From: Papaver somniferum | Taxonomy: Eukaryota > Streptophyta > Magnoliopsida > Ranunculales > Papaveraceae | Length of the DNA: 64,000 nt | Reading direction: 5' to 3' | NCBI RefSeq assembly: GCF_003573695.1 | Contig: NC_039363.1 | Coordinates: 154,592,406-154,656,405 of the forward strand | Part shown: piece after piece, positions 47,205 to 58,148 of the stretch | How the letters are laid out: each line of letters starts with the position of its first letter | Position numbering within the stretch: position 1 is the first letter of the stretch | Notes under the pieces: generated by a model | Seen by the model: the letters and a program-made list of their open reading frames with translations, nothing else | Told to the model about the DNA's origin: nothing | Databases searched by the model: none | Position numbers and translations under genes: made by a program

Positions 47205-48667
47205 TGTGATTTGTAGATAGTGGTAAAAGTGGTTTGATTCTCAGACTTGTGAAGGATATTAATTAGACTTAAATTCTAATATTAAAATACGAAACTCACT
47301 AAAAATTATAGCAAACTCAATCAAAGTTGATATCAATATTAAAAGAACACTGAGGCTAAGATTCCACTATTTTCCAAATTCAAAGTGATTTAATCCAATA
47401 TTTATATTCATGCAATTTTTTTCGTTCAATTTGATTCTAAATATTGCAACAAGTATATTCTCAAAATAACAAGTGTAAATCCGAAGCATAGAACATCAAA
47501 AACCTAGGTCCAAGCATGCTCTATCAAAAGAAATAACAATTGCTTAACAAGAATCATTCAAACAATTTTCACTCAAGGCAAAACAATCATAAAAATAATT
47601 GTGATAAATAAATAATTAAGAATATACCACTTTTGTTGGAAAAATAGCTTCCTCTATCGCCTCAGCAATGGGGTTTAGCTCCTCATATTAATCACTTGCT
47701 CAAAATACATGTTTGTTGCTCAAAAGTTGATTAAAAGAGTGAAAGGTGTAAATCAGCTGATTTGCAACAGCGTAAAAGTGTTACATATCTTTGGTACAAA
47801 GAGGAACAATGATTAGTGTTGTATATAAACGTTACTTATCTTCTGTTGTTGAAAAACGACACTGTTCAGCGACTGTTTCTCGTGCGTCAATGTTCTTCGC
47901 GTTCTTGAGCTGTGCAGCAACAGCAGCAGAAACAGAGTTTGATAAAACTCTGATTTCTTCTTCTCTGACTCCGCTCAGGTCCCCGAACTCTCGACACCCC
48001 TTCTATATGACCCAAACAATCTATTTATATCAAAAATACCGGTTAAATCTCTCCCAAATCTTCCAAAATCTCTTCCCTTCTCTTCACGGCAAAGTTGCGG
48101 CAATTTCTTGTTTTAGAATTTCTACACGTTTCTGAGCTTTCCTTTTTATTCTAAACTCTTCCTTAGATAGATACAAATCTTTGGGAAGGTTCATAGCACT
48201 TTAATCTCTCTAAAATTCCCTAAAACAGGTCACACACGTGACTTTCCATATTTTTTGTTGTGATAAAAATCCGTCGATTGAGCCCAGTCTAATTTATTTC
48301 AACACCCATATCAGATTCCTAGACCCATAAGGAGTCTATCCTATGAAAATCAGAGGTTTAATCGACCTCAAACTCCTCCAAATCAAGAACCCTAAATCTG
48401 CCAGAAACTGCACCTACTTTCCAGCCATTTTGAATTTCAAACGGAGAAGATGGTGGTCGCCCCCTATCCAGAGTGGGGTGCGAATAACGGCTGCCCTTGG
48501 GGTGTCCCGGGGGTGCCCCTTATCCAAACCGGGGGTCCGAATAGCAAGTGTCCTCCGGGTGCTTTGCGACAACTTTTCAAGCCAATTTTTTCCAAAAATG
48601 TTTATTGGCCAAAAATACCTACAAATAAATAAAACACCATAATAAGTACAAAAATGAGCCCTAACAA
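47205..48667 (-). repeat. LTR3 (5' LTR of copy 2), truncated at its outer end
   Basis: Matches LTR2 from TGTGATTTG to GCCCTAACA, then stops about 55 bp short of the family terminus. The sequence switches to copia-like gag DNA at about 48667. Confidence 0.85.
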
Positions 48668-49464
48668 ATTATGAAGTTTAGAAATTTGTTTCCTTCTGGC
48701 AAAGCAATGGACAGCATAGTGATTCCTTTTCCCACATAAAGTACAGGTTCGTGGAGGAGAAGCAATAATTGGCACCTGTTTTAACTTCATAGCCATATGA
48801 AAAGATTGTAAGTTATAAAAATTTTGTTGACACAATCTTCTTCCGGATAACATTTCGTTCTGTACTGTAACTCTTGAGAATTGTTTTGCACAGAAGAATT
48901 TCTCCTTAAGACAGAGTTTTCCTTTTCCAAGGATCTACACTGTTCATGGGCTAGACTCGGAGATGCTTCTAGTTTCTCTTTCTCAACACGAAGTCTGTTA
49001 AGATTTGATGAATGAGTCTCGATCAACCGTTTCTCTCTACTTGAATCTTCCTTAACAATATCTTCAAGAACACTAATCTTTTCACGCTGTTGAGTAGTTT
49101 TTTGGAGGAGTTTTTCGATATTCTTAGAGAAAGACTCAACGATGATGTAGAGTTCATGCTCTCGATCAAGAGACTTTTTAAATTCATCAGTAAGCTGATC
49201 ATGATCCTGGAACTCAATAATCTCAGCAGTGTTTTTTGAAATTCTGGTGAGTTCCTTTTCAGCCTTTGCCAGAGTGTCACGTGCCTCATGAGAAGAAGAC
49301 ATGTCAACATCATATGGAACAATCGTTCTACCTCGGGATTCGGAAGAATCAACTAAGGAGTAACCCTTTGAGGTGTTTCCAAGACACTTGGCATAATCGA
49401 AAGCTTCATGAGACATCTTGGTATGCGTAAGAGAGACTTTATCCTCAGACTCAGACTGCCACAA
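48668..49464 (-). pseudogene. Copia-like gag C-terminal part with zinc knuckle
   Basis: The frame from 49464 encodes a charged, heptad-like coiled coil (DTLAKAEKELTRISKNTAEI, EHELYIIVESFSKNIEKLL) ending VLRRNSSVQNNSQELQYR; another frame carries a CX2CX4HX4C zinc knuckle, CTLCGKRNHYAVHC, at about 48715-48760. Gag proteins package element RNA through such knuckles. The N-terminal gag domain is missing even though this ORF starts within 50 bp of the primer site, so an internal deletion is likely. The right border is set by the Athila LTR. Confidence 0.62.
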
Positions 49465-49498
49465 ACACAGACTTATCAGGTCTTAAACGTGTTTGCCT

Positions 49499-49510
49499 GC
49501 TCTGATACCA
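49499..49510 (-). promoter_or_regulatory. Met-tRNA primer-binding site
   Basis: TGGTATCAGAGC on the minus strand, two bases after the LTR terminus. This is the standard initiator Met-tRNA primer site of plant copia elements and fixes the orientation and the LTR boundary. Confidence 0.9.
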
Positions 49511-51847
49511 ATTGAAAAAGTGGGGGTATAACAACCACTCCCAATATTTCTCTTAGAAATCTGTATGGAAAAACTCCAATATACTTTCTAGAGAATCAAC
49601 TAGACAGTCAGACTCAATCTAGATAAAAAGTATATCAAAGAGTTTTTATCTCTATCTCTCGATTTAAATCTTACTCAAGCAAACTGCGAGTCTCAATTTA
49701 AATACAAGAGAGATAAACTTGGGAAGGTACGAAAGACCAATATCCAAGTGTCAATCAATTTAAATCAACAACCAAAAGGTCGGATATTCTAATTGATTAA
49801 ACAACGCACAACCTGTATTATTTCAATTATACAAACAAATATAATGCGTAAAATAAATAACACATACACCAGAAATTTTGTTAATGAGGAAACCGCAAAT
49901 GCAGAAAAACCCCGGTACCTAGTCCAGATTGAACACACATTGTATTAATCCGCTACAGACACTAGCCTACTCCAAACTAACTTCGGTCTGGACTATAGTT
50001 GAACCCCAACCAATCTCACACTGATCCAAGGTACAATTATGCTCCTACGTCTCTGATCCCAGCAGGATGCTACGTACGTGATTCCCTTAGCTGATCTCAC
50101 CCACAACTAAGAGTTCCTACGACCCAAAGTCGAAGACTTTAATAAACAAATCTGTATCACACAGAAAAGTATATGATAATAGATAAATCCGTCCAACGAA
50201 TATACCTATAAGTTTTGTTCCATCTTTTGATAAATCAAGGTGAACATGAACCAATTGATAATCCGTACTTATATTCCCGAAGAACAGCCTAGTATTATCA
50301 ATCACCTCAAAATAGTCTTAATTGATGCAGCGAAAAAATATATTGTGGAATCATAAACGATGAGACGAAGATGTTTGTGATTACTTTTTATCTTGCCTAT
50401 CGGAGATAGAAATCTCAAGAAAATTATTACAATTGTACTCGTACGATAGAAACAACAAGATCAGATCACACAACTGCAAGAAAAGTAGTATCGGTCTGGC
50501 TTCACAATCCCAATGAAGTCTTTAAGTCGTTAACCTAGTTTAGAATAAGAAACCAAAGGTTAAAGGAGAATTGACTCTAGCTTAGCACCTAATGTGTGGG
50601 GATTAGGTTTCACAGTTGCTAGAGTTCTCCCTTATATAGTCTTTCAAATCAGGGCATGCAATCAATGTTAGTTTAGTAACAAAGCATTCAATATTCACCG
50701 TTAGATGAAAACCTGATTAGATTCAAGCTAATATGTATCAACCGTTAGATTCAAAAAATAGCTTGTTATACACAAATGAAATGCACGTTCATGGGCTTGT
50801 TTAACCGTACCCAAACTTGTACATTAGTTGGTTCAATAATAGTTAACCAAATGGTTAGCCATATGATCACTTTCATATCAACCATATTCTTCTTCACCAT
50901 AACTAGTTCAAATGACTCAAATAAACTAGTTAGAGAGTTGTTCAATTGCACGTAAATCTTATGTACTACGCAAGACACAATTGAAGCAAAAACGATTTGA
51001 TTCACATGAATCGGTTCATGAAATCTATATCCACGGTTTGCAATTGCCTTCCTTAGTTTATAATAATAAGTTCATTAAACATCGTTTTTAGACATAACCT
51101 AAAGTTCGCGGACTGGGTTCGCGGACTTAAGTTCCCGGATGGCGTTCACAAACTCCAACAGAATTTCTCGGGTTTGAGAACTTCGCCAGTTCGCGGACTT
51201 AGCTTTTGCACTACTCCGGTTCACTTGATCAACAAAGTTCGCAAACTTTGGTTCAAGCAATAAAGACTTATACATATACGTGTTTCCACAACAATGCTCA
51301 TATCCTCCAAATGGTTATATAGTCTAAACTCTTATTTCAATCATTGAAACATTCTCAGAGGACGTTATATAGTTGTTATTCACAAACCATTTATCGTCAG
51401 AGCAACTTTCAAAGTGATTGAAACATAACATGACTTTCGTCACTAGGTAAAGATGAACTTGGCTAAAGCGAAAACTTTACCAACACATATTTCGAGAAAT
51501 AGATAGGCGAGGTAAACTCGGCTCGAAATACCAAATGTGTATAATCTAACTCTATATAGCAAAACGAATTTTGTCTCAAGATAGGAGATAAATAGACTTT
51601 TGAGTGATGGATAAGTTCAAGTCTCCACATACCTTTTAGTCGATGAAGATCCACCAGTTCCTTGAGTAGTCCTTCGTCTTGTATGATGATTGTCATGGAG
51701 TTCTTGAGCTCAACTACACTTTCTATCCTAGTCCGAGACCTTAGCTATAGTAGACTAGAAATCAAGACTTATAGTTTTGATCACTAACATTGACAAACAT
51801 GCTTGAGATAGCAACGCATGCGAGTTTGACCGAGCAATGCTCTAACA

Positions 51848-52014
51848 AATATGATAACAATGTTTTTTGTAGGGTGATGATTAAAATGATAATATGATAA
51901 CAACGTGGTGTAAACCTATGTATTTTGAATCACTCATTATAAATGAACAATCTAATTTTACTCTTATTATGTGTTTACAATGATAATATGATAAAAATGT
52001 GGTTATTTAGAGGT
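51848..52014. repeat. AATATGATAACAA short repeats
   Basis: AATATGATAACAA, ATAATATGATAACAACG and ATAATATGATAAAAATG occur at about 51848, 51883 and 51980, just where MULE B sequence resumes after the retroelement nest. Confidence 0.6.
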
Positions 52015-52500
52015 GCTTACGGCCAGGTTATACGTTGACACGACCTAGCCGTAATGACCCAAGAGACCTTTTCGCAGAACTACGGAAGAAACACCAAGAC
52101 GTTAACAAGTTTACGGCTCGGAATCCTAGCCGTATTTTCGGGTACTGTCAGAATAACGGCTGAAACACCAAATCGTGAAAAAATTTACGGCTAGGAATCG
52201 TAACCGTATTTCTGGGAACCGAGATTTTACGGCTGGTAATTCTAGCCGAACATCCAATTTACAACTGTTAATCCTGGCCGTAACTCTCCCTGGAATGTCA
52301 ATATCAGATTTTACTTAGTTACGGCTGAAACACCTAACCGTTAATCACATTTAGGCTATAAATTTTAGCCATAACTCTCCCTGGATTGTCAATATCAAAT
52401 TTTACTCCGTTACGGCTGAAACACCTGACTGTTAATACCATTTCGACTATAAATGTTAGTCGTAACTCTCCTTGGATTGTCAGTATCAAATTTCACTTCA
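52015..52500. repeat. CAGCCGTAA-type motif array B2
   Basis: About fifteen copies of TTACGGCTGAAACACC or CTAGCCGTAAT-like words on both strands, for example near 52018, 52109, 52146, 52179, 52214, 52321 and 52410. A longer unit, ACTCTCCCTGGATTGTCAAT, also repeats at about 52375 with variants near 52285 and 52465. Confidence 0.77.
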
Positions 52501-52681
52501 TTATACTTAAACAAGAATTTGATAAATTAATATTCAAAACACTAGTATCCATTCATTCAAGGTAAATTAATACCCCATTGCTTAAAACAAACGAAATCAC
52601 CCAAATCCATAACCTAAAACATGTTAAAAGTAAGTCTGCATAATGAAAAGATGGAATGACTTAAACAAGTACATAAAACAA

Positions 52682-53827
52682 TCATCCACTACGACCAACA
52701 ATCTTGGGAACATCCTCAGAAGATGATGAAGAACTGTGGGGAGTTTGGGAACCACTCATCCAATCATCCTCGTCGTTAATATATAGATCATCCTTCACAG
52801 GATTATGTAACTCCTGAAACCTGAGAAGCAGTGTTTTTTGTTGGTCGCAATCCAAATATAAAACCTCCTCAATGTTACAGATAAGTCCCCTGGAAATCCA
52901 CTTAGCTCGCTTGAACTATTTCCACATCATTCAATTAATGGTGGTACATAATTTGAGAAACATATACAAAAAAAAAGAATCATATACTTAGCCTACGTAC
53001 CATCATCGTAGCAATATCACACATTAGTAGTTCCTGAGGTTCTTTCTCCTTTTCAGGGTTCCTAAAAATAACGAAAAACATATCAGAAGATAGGACCAAT
53101 TCACACGAAGTAATACAATTACGGTTAGGAAACAACAAACGACACATCTGTTTTACAAACTATCGGCTGGAAAAAGTGAGACTTCCTAACTGTAAACATA
53201 GTCTCGCTAAGAAACATGTATAAGACCCATCCGTTTGACACAATTGCGTCCCGGAAGTGTGACACCACCTAACAGTAAACATAGTATCGGCTGGAAAATA
53301 TTAATAACGGTTAGGAAAGTTTAATTACGGTTAGGAAACTCCAAGTCGAAACACTCATCACCAAATTTTACTCTGCAAACACAGGACGACTTACGGATGG
53401 GAAAGTCTCATCCGTAAAAGTATTCCGCGGCTGGGATCTCAAATTTTCCTAACCGCATGAGACATTAACGGCTGGGAGTTTTGATGTCCCAACCGTTAGG
53501 TATACATTACGGCCAGGATGATATGATATCCTAGTCGTAAACACTTCAGAAAAAGATTTTTGGAAACCCTAAAACCATCGATCGAACCTATTTTTTCAAT
53601 TTAATGGTAAAATAACTGGTGAGTTTTTCGATTCTTACCTAGTAGGAGTCATTTGTGGAGGATTCACAGGTGTTTGCAGATTGGTTCACCATATCTTCAT
53701 TCAAAGGAACATCAATAACTTGCCCAGTTTCAGAATCAGGGTTCAATCTGCCGGATCTTGTCACTATCTTGTTGTCATCTTGAATCAACTTTAGAATCGA
53801 ATCACGTTGAGCTGCTTCAGAAATCAA
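52682..53827 (-). pseudogene. MULE B right-end accessory gene, unrecognised
   Basis: Exons inferred on the minus strand: 53639-53827 (MISEAAQRDSILKLIQDDNK, ending at a GTAAGA donor), 53001-53061 (NPEKEKEPQELLMCDIATMM, donor GTACGT) and 52682-52915 (FKRAKWISRGLICNIEEVLY, then DDWMSGSQTPHSSSSSSED, stop). The second intron is short; the first holds motif array B3. A TAG stands directly before the first donor, and the phase of exon 2 does not follow from exon 1, so either the model is incomplete or the gene is decayed. I do not recognise the family. Position and orientation match the short ORF at the right end of MULE A. Confidence 0.45.
53110..53540. repeat. ACGGCTGGGA/TTACGGTTAGGA motif array B3
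   Basis: Some twelve copies, including TACGGTTAGGAAAC near 53121, TATCGGCTGGAAAA near 53161, AACGGCTGGGAGTTTTG near 53467, TCCCAACCG near 53487 and TTACGGCCAGGAT near 53507. They lie in the first intron of the right-end gene. Confidence 0.76.
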
Positions 53828-54090
53828 TGGAGAAGAGGGGGAGATATTGTTAGGTTTTGGAGAGTGTTTTTGAGAGGTTTTGGAGAGTTTTTGAGAAAAA
53901 AAAGAGAGAAAATGAAAGGGTTTTGATTTTTGGGGCTTGAATTAGAAATAAGTTTTGGTTATATAAGATTTGATTTTAAAATTGATTTATTAGGGAGGGG
54001 TAAATCGGACTTTTCAATCACTTAAGATCTCCCCCTATCTATATTTTGGTTACTCAAAGCACATTAAATCCTAAAATTCTTATTGGGTAC

Positions 54091-54111
54091 AAGCCCCAAT
54101 AATAGGGTTCT
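54091..54111 (-). repeat. MULE B right terminal inverted repeat
   Basis: Reads AGAACCCTATTATTGGGGCT on the minus strand, matching 27532-27551 with one mismatch. Confidence 0.68.
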
Positions 54112-54262
54112 AAATAAAACCCCTAAAATATGAGGAGGAGGAGGACCGCATTCCTCCAAAAACCTCAATTTTATACTCATTTGACTTTATTTGAGTGATT
54201 CCGGGTTTTATGGGACTATTTCCAAGAGTTTGTACGACTTAGACACAAATGCTATTCTAGAT

Positions 54263-54777
54263 TTTTTTTTTTTTTGATAACTGGAGAATTTTATTTATTA
54301 TGTTTTGTCAGGTTCAAAATACCTGGATAACAAAGATGCTATAAGCAGTTTATCATGATTGAATTCTTCAATCACTGATCTATTCTTCCTAACTGATCTC
54401 GAAATGGAATCAGCCAGCTGAATGAAATTTCTACTAACATGACTAATCTTTGAATACTGAAACGAAACTAACAAGAGTTTTATATCTCTTAAAATTTTCC
54501 TATTTTCCCATCTCACAAAGAAGGGTATTCTTATTGATTGAGTGAACAAGAGCTTTTGCATCTGCAACTAGGTGAATCTTGTCTAGCTCCATCGCTTTAG
54601 CCCATTGCAAACCTTCCAACACAGCTCTACATTCTCCAGCTTCAGCATCAATCACTCCAGCTGCATAGGATCCTTTGAAACCAGCGTGGTCACCTGTGTA
54701 GTGTTGTATAAAACAATGCCAGTGCCACATTCATTAGTATCCTTATCAAAAGAAGCATCAATATGAAATTTAAATAC
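54263..54777 (-). mobile_element. 5'-truncated LINE tail with RNase H domain
   Basis: Flanked by the 8-bp duplication TTCTAGAT (54255-54262 and 54778-54785), with a T run on the plus strand (54262-54275) that is the poly(A) tail of a minus-strand insertion. The minus strand encodes an RNase H-like region: KFHIDASFDKDTNECGTGIV, then in another frame DAEAGECRAVLEGLQWAKAM and HLVADAKALVHSINKN, then ILRDIKLLLVSF. This is the domain found at the 3' end of plant L1-type ORF2. A frameshift near 54700 and a stop after CEMGK mark it as dead. Endonuclease and RT regions were lost by 5' truncation. Confidence 0.85.
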
Positions 54778-54841
54778 TTCTAGATAGTTTTTGTAGTATA
54801 CAAAAAATGTAGTATAATATTTAATGAGTTCTTTTTTTTTA

Positions 54842-54946
54842 GCTACCTCCGTTTTTAAAAAAGAGATACTTTCATTTTTTCTATCTGGTCTAAAAATAGG
54901 CGAAATTGGAAAAATGAAAGTATCTCTTTTTTAGAAACAGGGAGAG
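54842..54946. mobile_element. Stowaway-like MITE, ~105 bp
   Basis: Inverted termini AAAAAAGAGATACTTTCATT and AAATGAAAGTATCTCTTTTT, with CCTCCGT and CAGGGAG near the ends, flanked by TA on both sides. The ends resemble the CTCCCTCCGT of Stowaway elements. No coding capacity. Confidence 0.75.
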
Positions 54947-55690
54947 TATATATTTAATCAAAATTCCAGAATATCTAACTTTTATATTATGAATATGACA
55001 AAGTTATCTTAAGTACCGCCATCTCTACCCGGCATGAATCCAATGACAATCGATACTTCACAGACGCGGACTCCTAAAAATTGGCTGGAAACCACCAGAC
55101 CCACATTGGATAAAAATCAACAAGATGGTGTTACCCGTGAACATTCGGGACCAGCAGGGACTCGACAACCACAATCATTGTTACAATGACCCAACCTTTA
55201 TGGATCACAACAACGTTGTTAGCTGAGACCTGGGCACTACTCATGGTTCTACGATCGATATTTACCAATGGACTAAATCTACATTGAATCAGATTCACAA
55301 ACACTAGTTCATTTCATCAAGGAACGATCAGACCCCCCCATGGTACATAAGAGAAATGATTTCTGAAATTACAAGAAGACTGGATGCAATTCCCTAGTAA
55401 AAAATTTAACATAATTACAAGGATGCTAACCATACGGCAGACGTCCTTGCCATCCATGCGACAAATAACAACCAAAAAAAGGAGTATTTCAGGCTAATAT
55501 ATAGAAACATACTGTACCAAAAGGGAGCATTTCAGGCCGATATATGGGAACATACTGTTCCCAGTTTTTTAAAACAATTAATAATAAATGACACCAGGGG
55601 AACAACATTCCCGCGTGTAACCATGTTTTAATTTTTTCTAATATATCTATGCTTCAATAAAAAGTTATCAACTAGACCTATGTTTTTTAT
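54947..55690. other. Non-coding interval, nothing recognised
   Basis: No open frame, terminal repeat or RNA gene was recognised. Near 55500 there is a small direct repeat, TTTCAGGC(T/C)(A/G)ATATAT, about 45 bp apart. Confidence 0.4.
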
Positions 55691-56010
55691 TTAAACAAAT
55701 CGAACTTCGGCTAATGACTTGTCAGCCGAACCTAGGGTGTTCTTATGAAGAATACTCAGAGGTTCGGACGAAGAATATTCAGAGGTTCAGCTGATAGTTT
55801 GTCAGCCAAATTTTCGAAAGCATGTGTAGACAAGTTATTAGCTGAACTTCACTATATTCAACGGATTTGGTCAAAAAATAGGACAACCGAACTCGGTGGT
55901 TAATTATCAGTCGAAGTGTTCATCGGCAACTTCAAAATGAAGAACAATTAACAGTTCGGCTGCTAATTTGTTTCAATTGTCGAACTTTACTCTGTCACTA
56001 CCGTAAAACT
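55690..56010. repeat. TCAGCCGAAC/GTTCGGCTGA motif array
   Basis: About ten both-strand copies: TTGTCAGCCGAACC near 55720, AGAGGTTCGG near 55750, GAGGTTCAGCTGATAGTTTG near 55781, TTAGCTGAACTTC near 55837, ACCGAACTCGG near 55877, ATCAGTCGAAG near 55898, CAGTTCGGCTGCTAATTTG near 55943. The motif differs from those of MULE A and MULE B/C. No termini were found, so the host element is not defined. Confidence 0.65.
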
Positions 56011-56153
56011 CTAATTTTTTTTTCGATTTAAACACAGTTTATCAATCAAATACAAGAAAATAAGACTTGGATTTGTGGGATATACGTTTTATTGTACATT
56101 TCCCTTGCAATGTAAAAGAAAAGAAAAAAGTAAAAAAACTTAATTAATTAATC

Positions 56154-56895
56154 TTTTTTTTTTTTTGAAAGAAAAACTGAAGGATTTTCATTAAGCACAA
56201 GGCAAGCCAAATCAAACATTACAGGACATTTTTTCAACTTCTAACCTAGACATGACACACAAAGAGAGTTCAGAACTCCATTTCCTAGCACAATTGTTAT
56301 TCCTGGCATACTTAGCAAGTATGATCTGCCACTTGATTACAGTTGACTAAATGTTTGATCTGCCACTTGATTACAGTTCCTACTTTTAAAACAAACTTGA
56401 ACATTCTCTAAACACTTGACTAAATGCTGACATTCTCTAATGATGTTACTATCTTCCCATCTGGTGATGATGTTCTTACCACTGATGCTTTCCATAACTT
56501 CTTTGTTGTCACCTTCCACAGTGACATTCTGAAGCTGCAGCTGGAGAATCCACTGAAGAGCTTTTAGCACTGTCATTGCTTCAGATTGAGCAACATCTCT
56601 AGCTCTTTCTACCAGAGTCCAGGCTTCCACCATCCTTCCTGTAAAATCTCTAATAATCAGTGCAATGCCAGCAAAAAAATTATTGGGTAAAACAGAAACA
56701 TCAATGTTAATTTTGAGTTTTCCTATGGGTGGAGGAATCCAGTTCCTAGTGCCATTCTGATTCATCGCATTACTTTCAGTTGCATTGTTAATTGTCTAAA
56801 CATGAGTACCACCAATGGTTGTTTGAATCTTGTTCGCATTGCAGAAAGTGATAATTATGTGTCTCATTGCATTGCATTGCATTGCATTGCATTGT
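56154..56895 (-). mobile_element. 5'-truncated LINE tail with RNase H domain (second)
   Basis: A T run at 56153-56166 (poly(A) of a minus-strand insertion) follows TAATTAATTAATC, which recurs at 56904-56916, giving a target duplication within an AATT-rich site. The minus-strand ORF 56337-56765 reads WIPPPIGKLKINIDVSV, ALIIRDFTGRMVEAW, QSEAMTVLKALQW and VTVEGDNKEVMESI, an RNase H domain of L1-type ORF2. The expected first acidic residue is present (NIDVSV). The 142-residue frame has no internal stop but lacks RT and endonuclease. A CATTG repeat sits at its truncated 5' end. Confidence 0.85.
56865..56894. repeat. (CATTG)6 microsatellite
   Basis: Six perfect units at the 5' junction of the LINE insertion, next to an AATT-rich stretch. 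Confidence 0.9.
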
Positions 56896-56916
56896 TAATT
56901 AATTAATTAATTAATC

Positions 56917-58148
56917 AAGCATATCTTAATAGTACAGCTGGCCGTTAAACACCTCTTATACACGCACCCACCCTCGAAAAAAAAAATCAATAGATATGCC
57001 CTGAAAGTTCTCCCTATGCCCCAAAATCGTTCTCTTGAGAAATCTTATTCCCCAACCTGTATCAAACATTATCTTTGACGTTTTAAACCAGTGCGCAAAA
57101 GATGAAAAGTAGAAGAATTGGAACTAAGCAACCTTTTCACAACAACTTCAATAATTATTAAAGATCCCTTAGACCATCTTCAATGACCCTCATTCGAGAT
57201 GGTCTTACAAGCCTCATAGATTGCTCTCCAGTTAAGGACAGAGGGTAGACCGATCAAAGTAAACTAGAGATGAGCATACTGTTTTGCTCTTCATCTCACC
57301 ATTAACGTACAGAATACACCCGAGAGAAGCTTAAGACCTAGACACTGGTAGTAAATCCCATTTGGATATTATTATTGTTCTTGATACAAAAACTAGTTAA
57401 CAAACTGCTAAGCCATTTCTTTAGGCACCTGAGGCAAGAGGCGCCATACGCTTCGGTCTGGTCAGAGGAAGTGGTATACTGGTATGATGCTAGGCCGACT
57501 GAAGTGTGGACACTCCGGTCTGGTCAAAGGAAGTGCTATGGTGCTAGGCTGACTGAAACGTTGACACAGTTGTGCATGGATCTTGGCCTAAAAATCCAGA
57601 TACACAACATTTTCGGGCTTTATCCAATGCTCATGAAAGTCGATGCACCCCGAGTCTGAAGCCATTGCCAGACTTGAACTCCAGGTATTTCGAGTAATCC
57701 AGGAACACTAAGGGGCCGCCTCTGTATAAAGTGGAAGAAGATCCTGTAGGTCTGATTTTGTACAATGTGCGAATTTCTAGGGATCAAATCCATCCTTTGA
57801 AATGATGAGTGAAATTGTGACACTGAAATTTCCTGAAAATATTAATGAATTTCACCACTAGTATTTGATACATCAAAAATTTGTATCCCGTCACAAACCC
57901 ATGAACATTATAATATCATTCTTCCACCTTCACCAGCTTTCTATGATTTAGCAAAACGAACCCTTTTTAAGGGTCCGTAGGAAACAAAACTAAAACTTTA
58001 ATTTCACCTTTTCTTTACATCTTTTAGTCGGATTTTGCTTTGGTCCGCATGTCTTCTTTCCTCTCCCTATCTCCCCCTCTGTTGGATGATTGATTCTCTT
58101 TCATGATACTAATATCAAAACACCAACAATAATAACAAATAGAACATC
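56917..58148. other. Non-coding interval downstream of UBP1/2, with one small tandem repeat
   Basis: No gene recognised. At 57451-57565 a ~60-bp unit is repeated twice with drift: GGTCTGGTCAGAGGAAGTG, then GGTCTGGTCAAAGGAAGTG, each followed by a GATGCTAGGCCGACTGAA-like phrase. The remainder would include the UBP1/2 3' untranslated region and terminator, which cannot be placed. Confidence 0.4.

Larger units (their letters stand above)
31690..48667 (-). mobile_element. Tandem dimer of an Athila-like Ty3/gypsy element
   Basis: The order is LTR1 (31690-32531), internal 1 (32532-39117), LTR2 (39118-40621), internal 2 (40622-47204), LTR3 (47205-48667). All are minus-oriented. The internals differ in length by only a few bases and are closely similar throughout. 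LTR boundaries on the plus strand are TGTGATTTG and GTCTATCA. The middle LTR is shared. LTR3 lacks its outer ~55 bp where it meets the copia-like element, so no right-hand target duplication can be checked. Both copies are coding-defective and neither has a recognisable Gag. Confidence 0.87.
48668..51847 (-). mobile_element. Truncated copia-like retrotransposon: 5' LTR, primer site, partial gag
   Basis: The 5' LTR is 49513-51847 (2335 bp, TGTTAGAGCATTGCTCGG...CCCCCACTTTTTCA on the minus strand). A primer site and a gag remnant follow, then an abrupt end at the Athila LTR3. Pol and the 3' LTR are absent. The solo LTR at 28807 and the fragments at 929-3108 belong to the same family. The long LTR and coiled-coil-rich gag suggest the SIRE/Maximus group, an inference from architecture. 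Confidence 0.82.
27532..54111. mobile_element. MULE B, expanded by nested retrotransposons
   Basis: Left end AGAATCCTATTATTGGGGCT (27532) is matched on the minus strand at the right end by AGAACCCTATTATTGGGGCT (ending 54111). A weak flanking duplication, AAATAAA, is present on both sides but is low complexity. The motif CAGCCGTAA is found just inside both ends. The left part holds the start of a plus-strand transposase, the right part a minus-strand accessory gene. Between them lie a solo LTR and a nest of retroelements (31690-51847) that account for most of the length. The transposase C-terminal half is missing, so a deletion accompanied the insertions. Confidence 0.66.
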
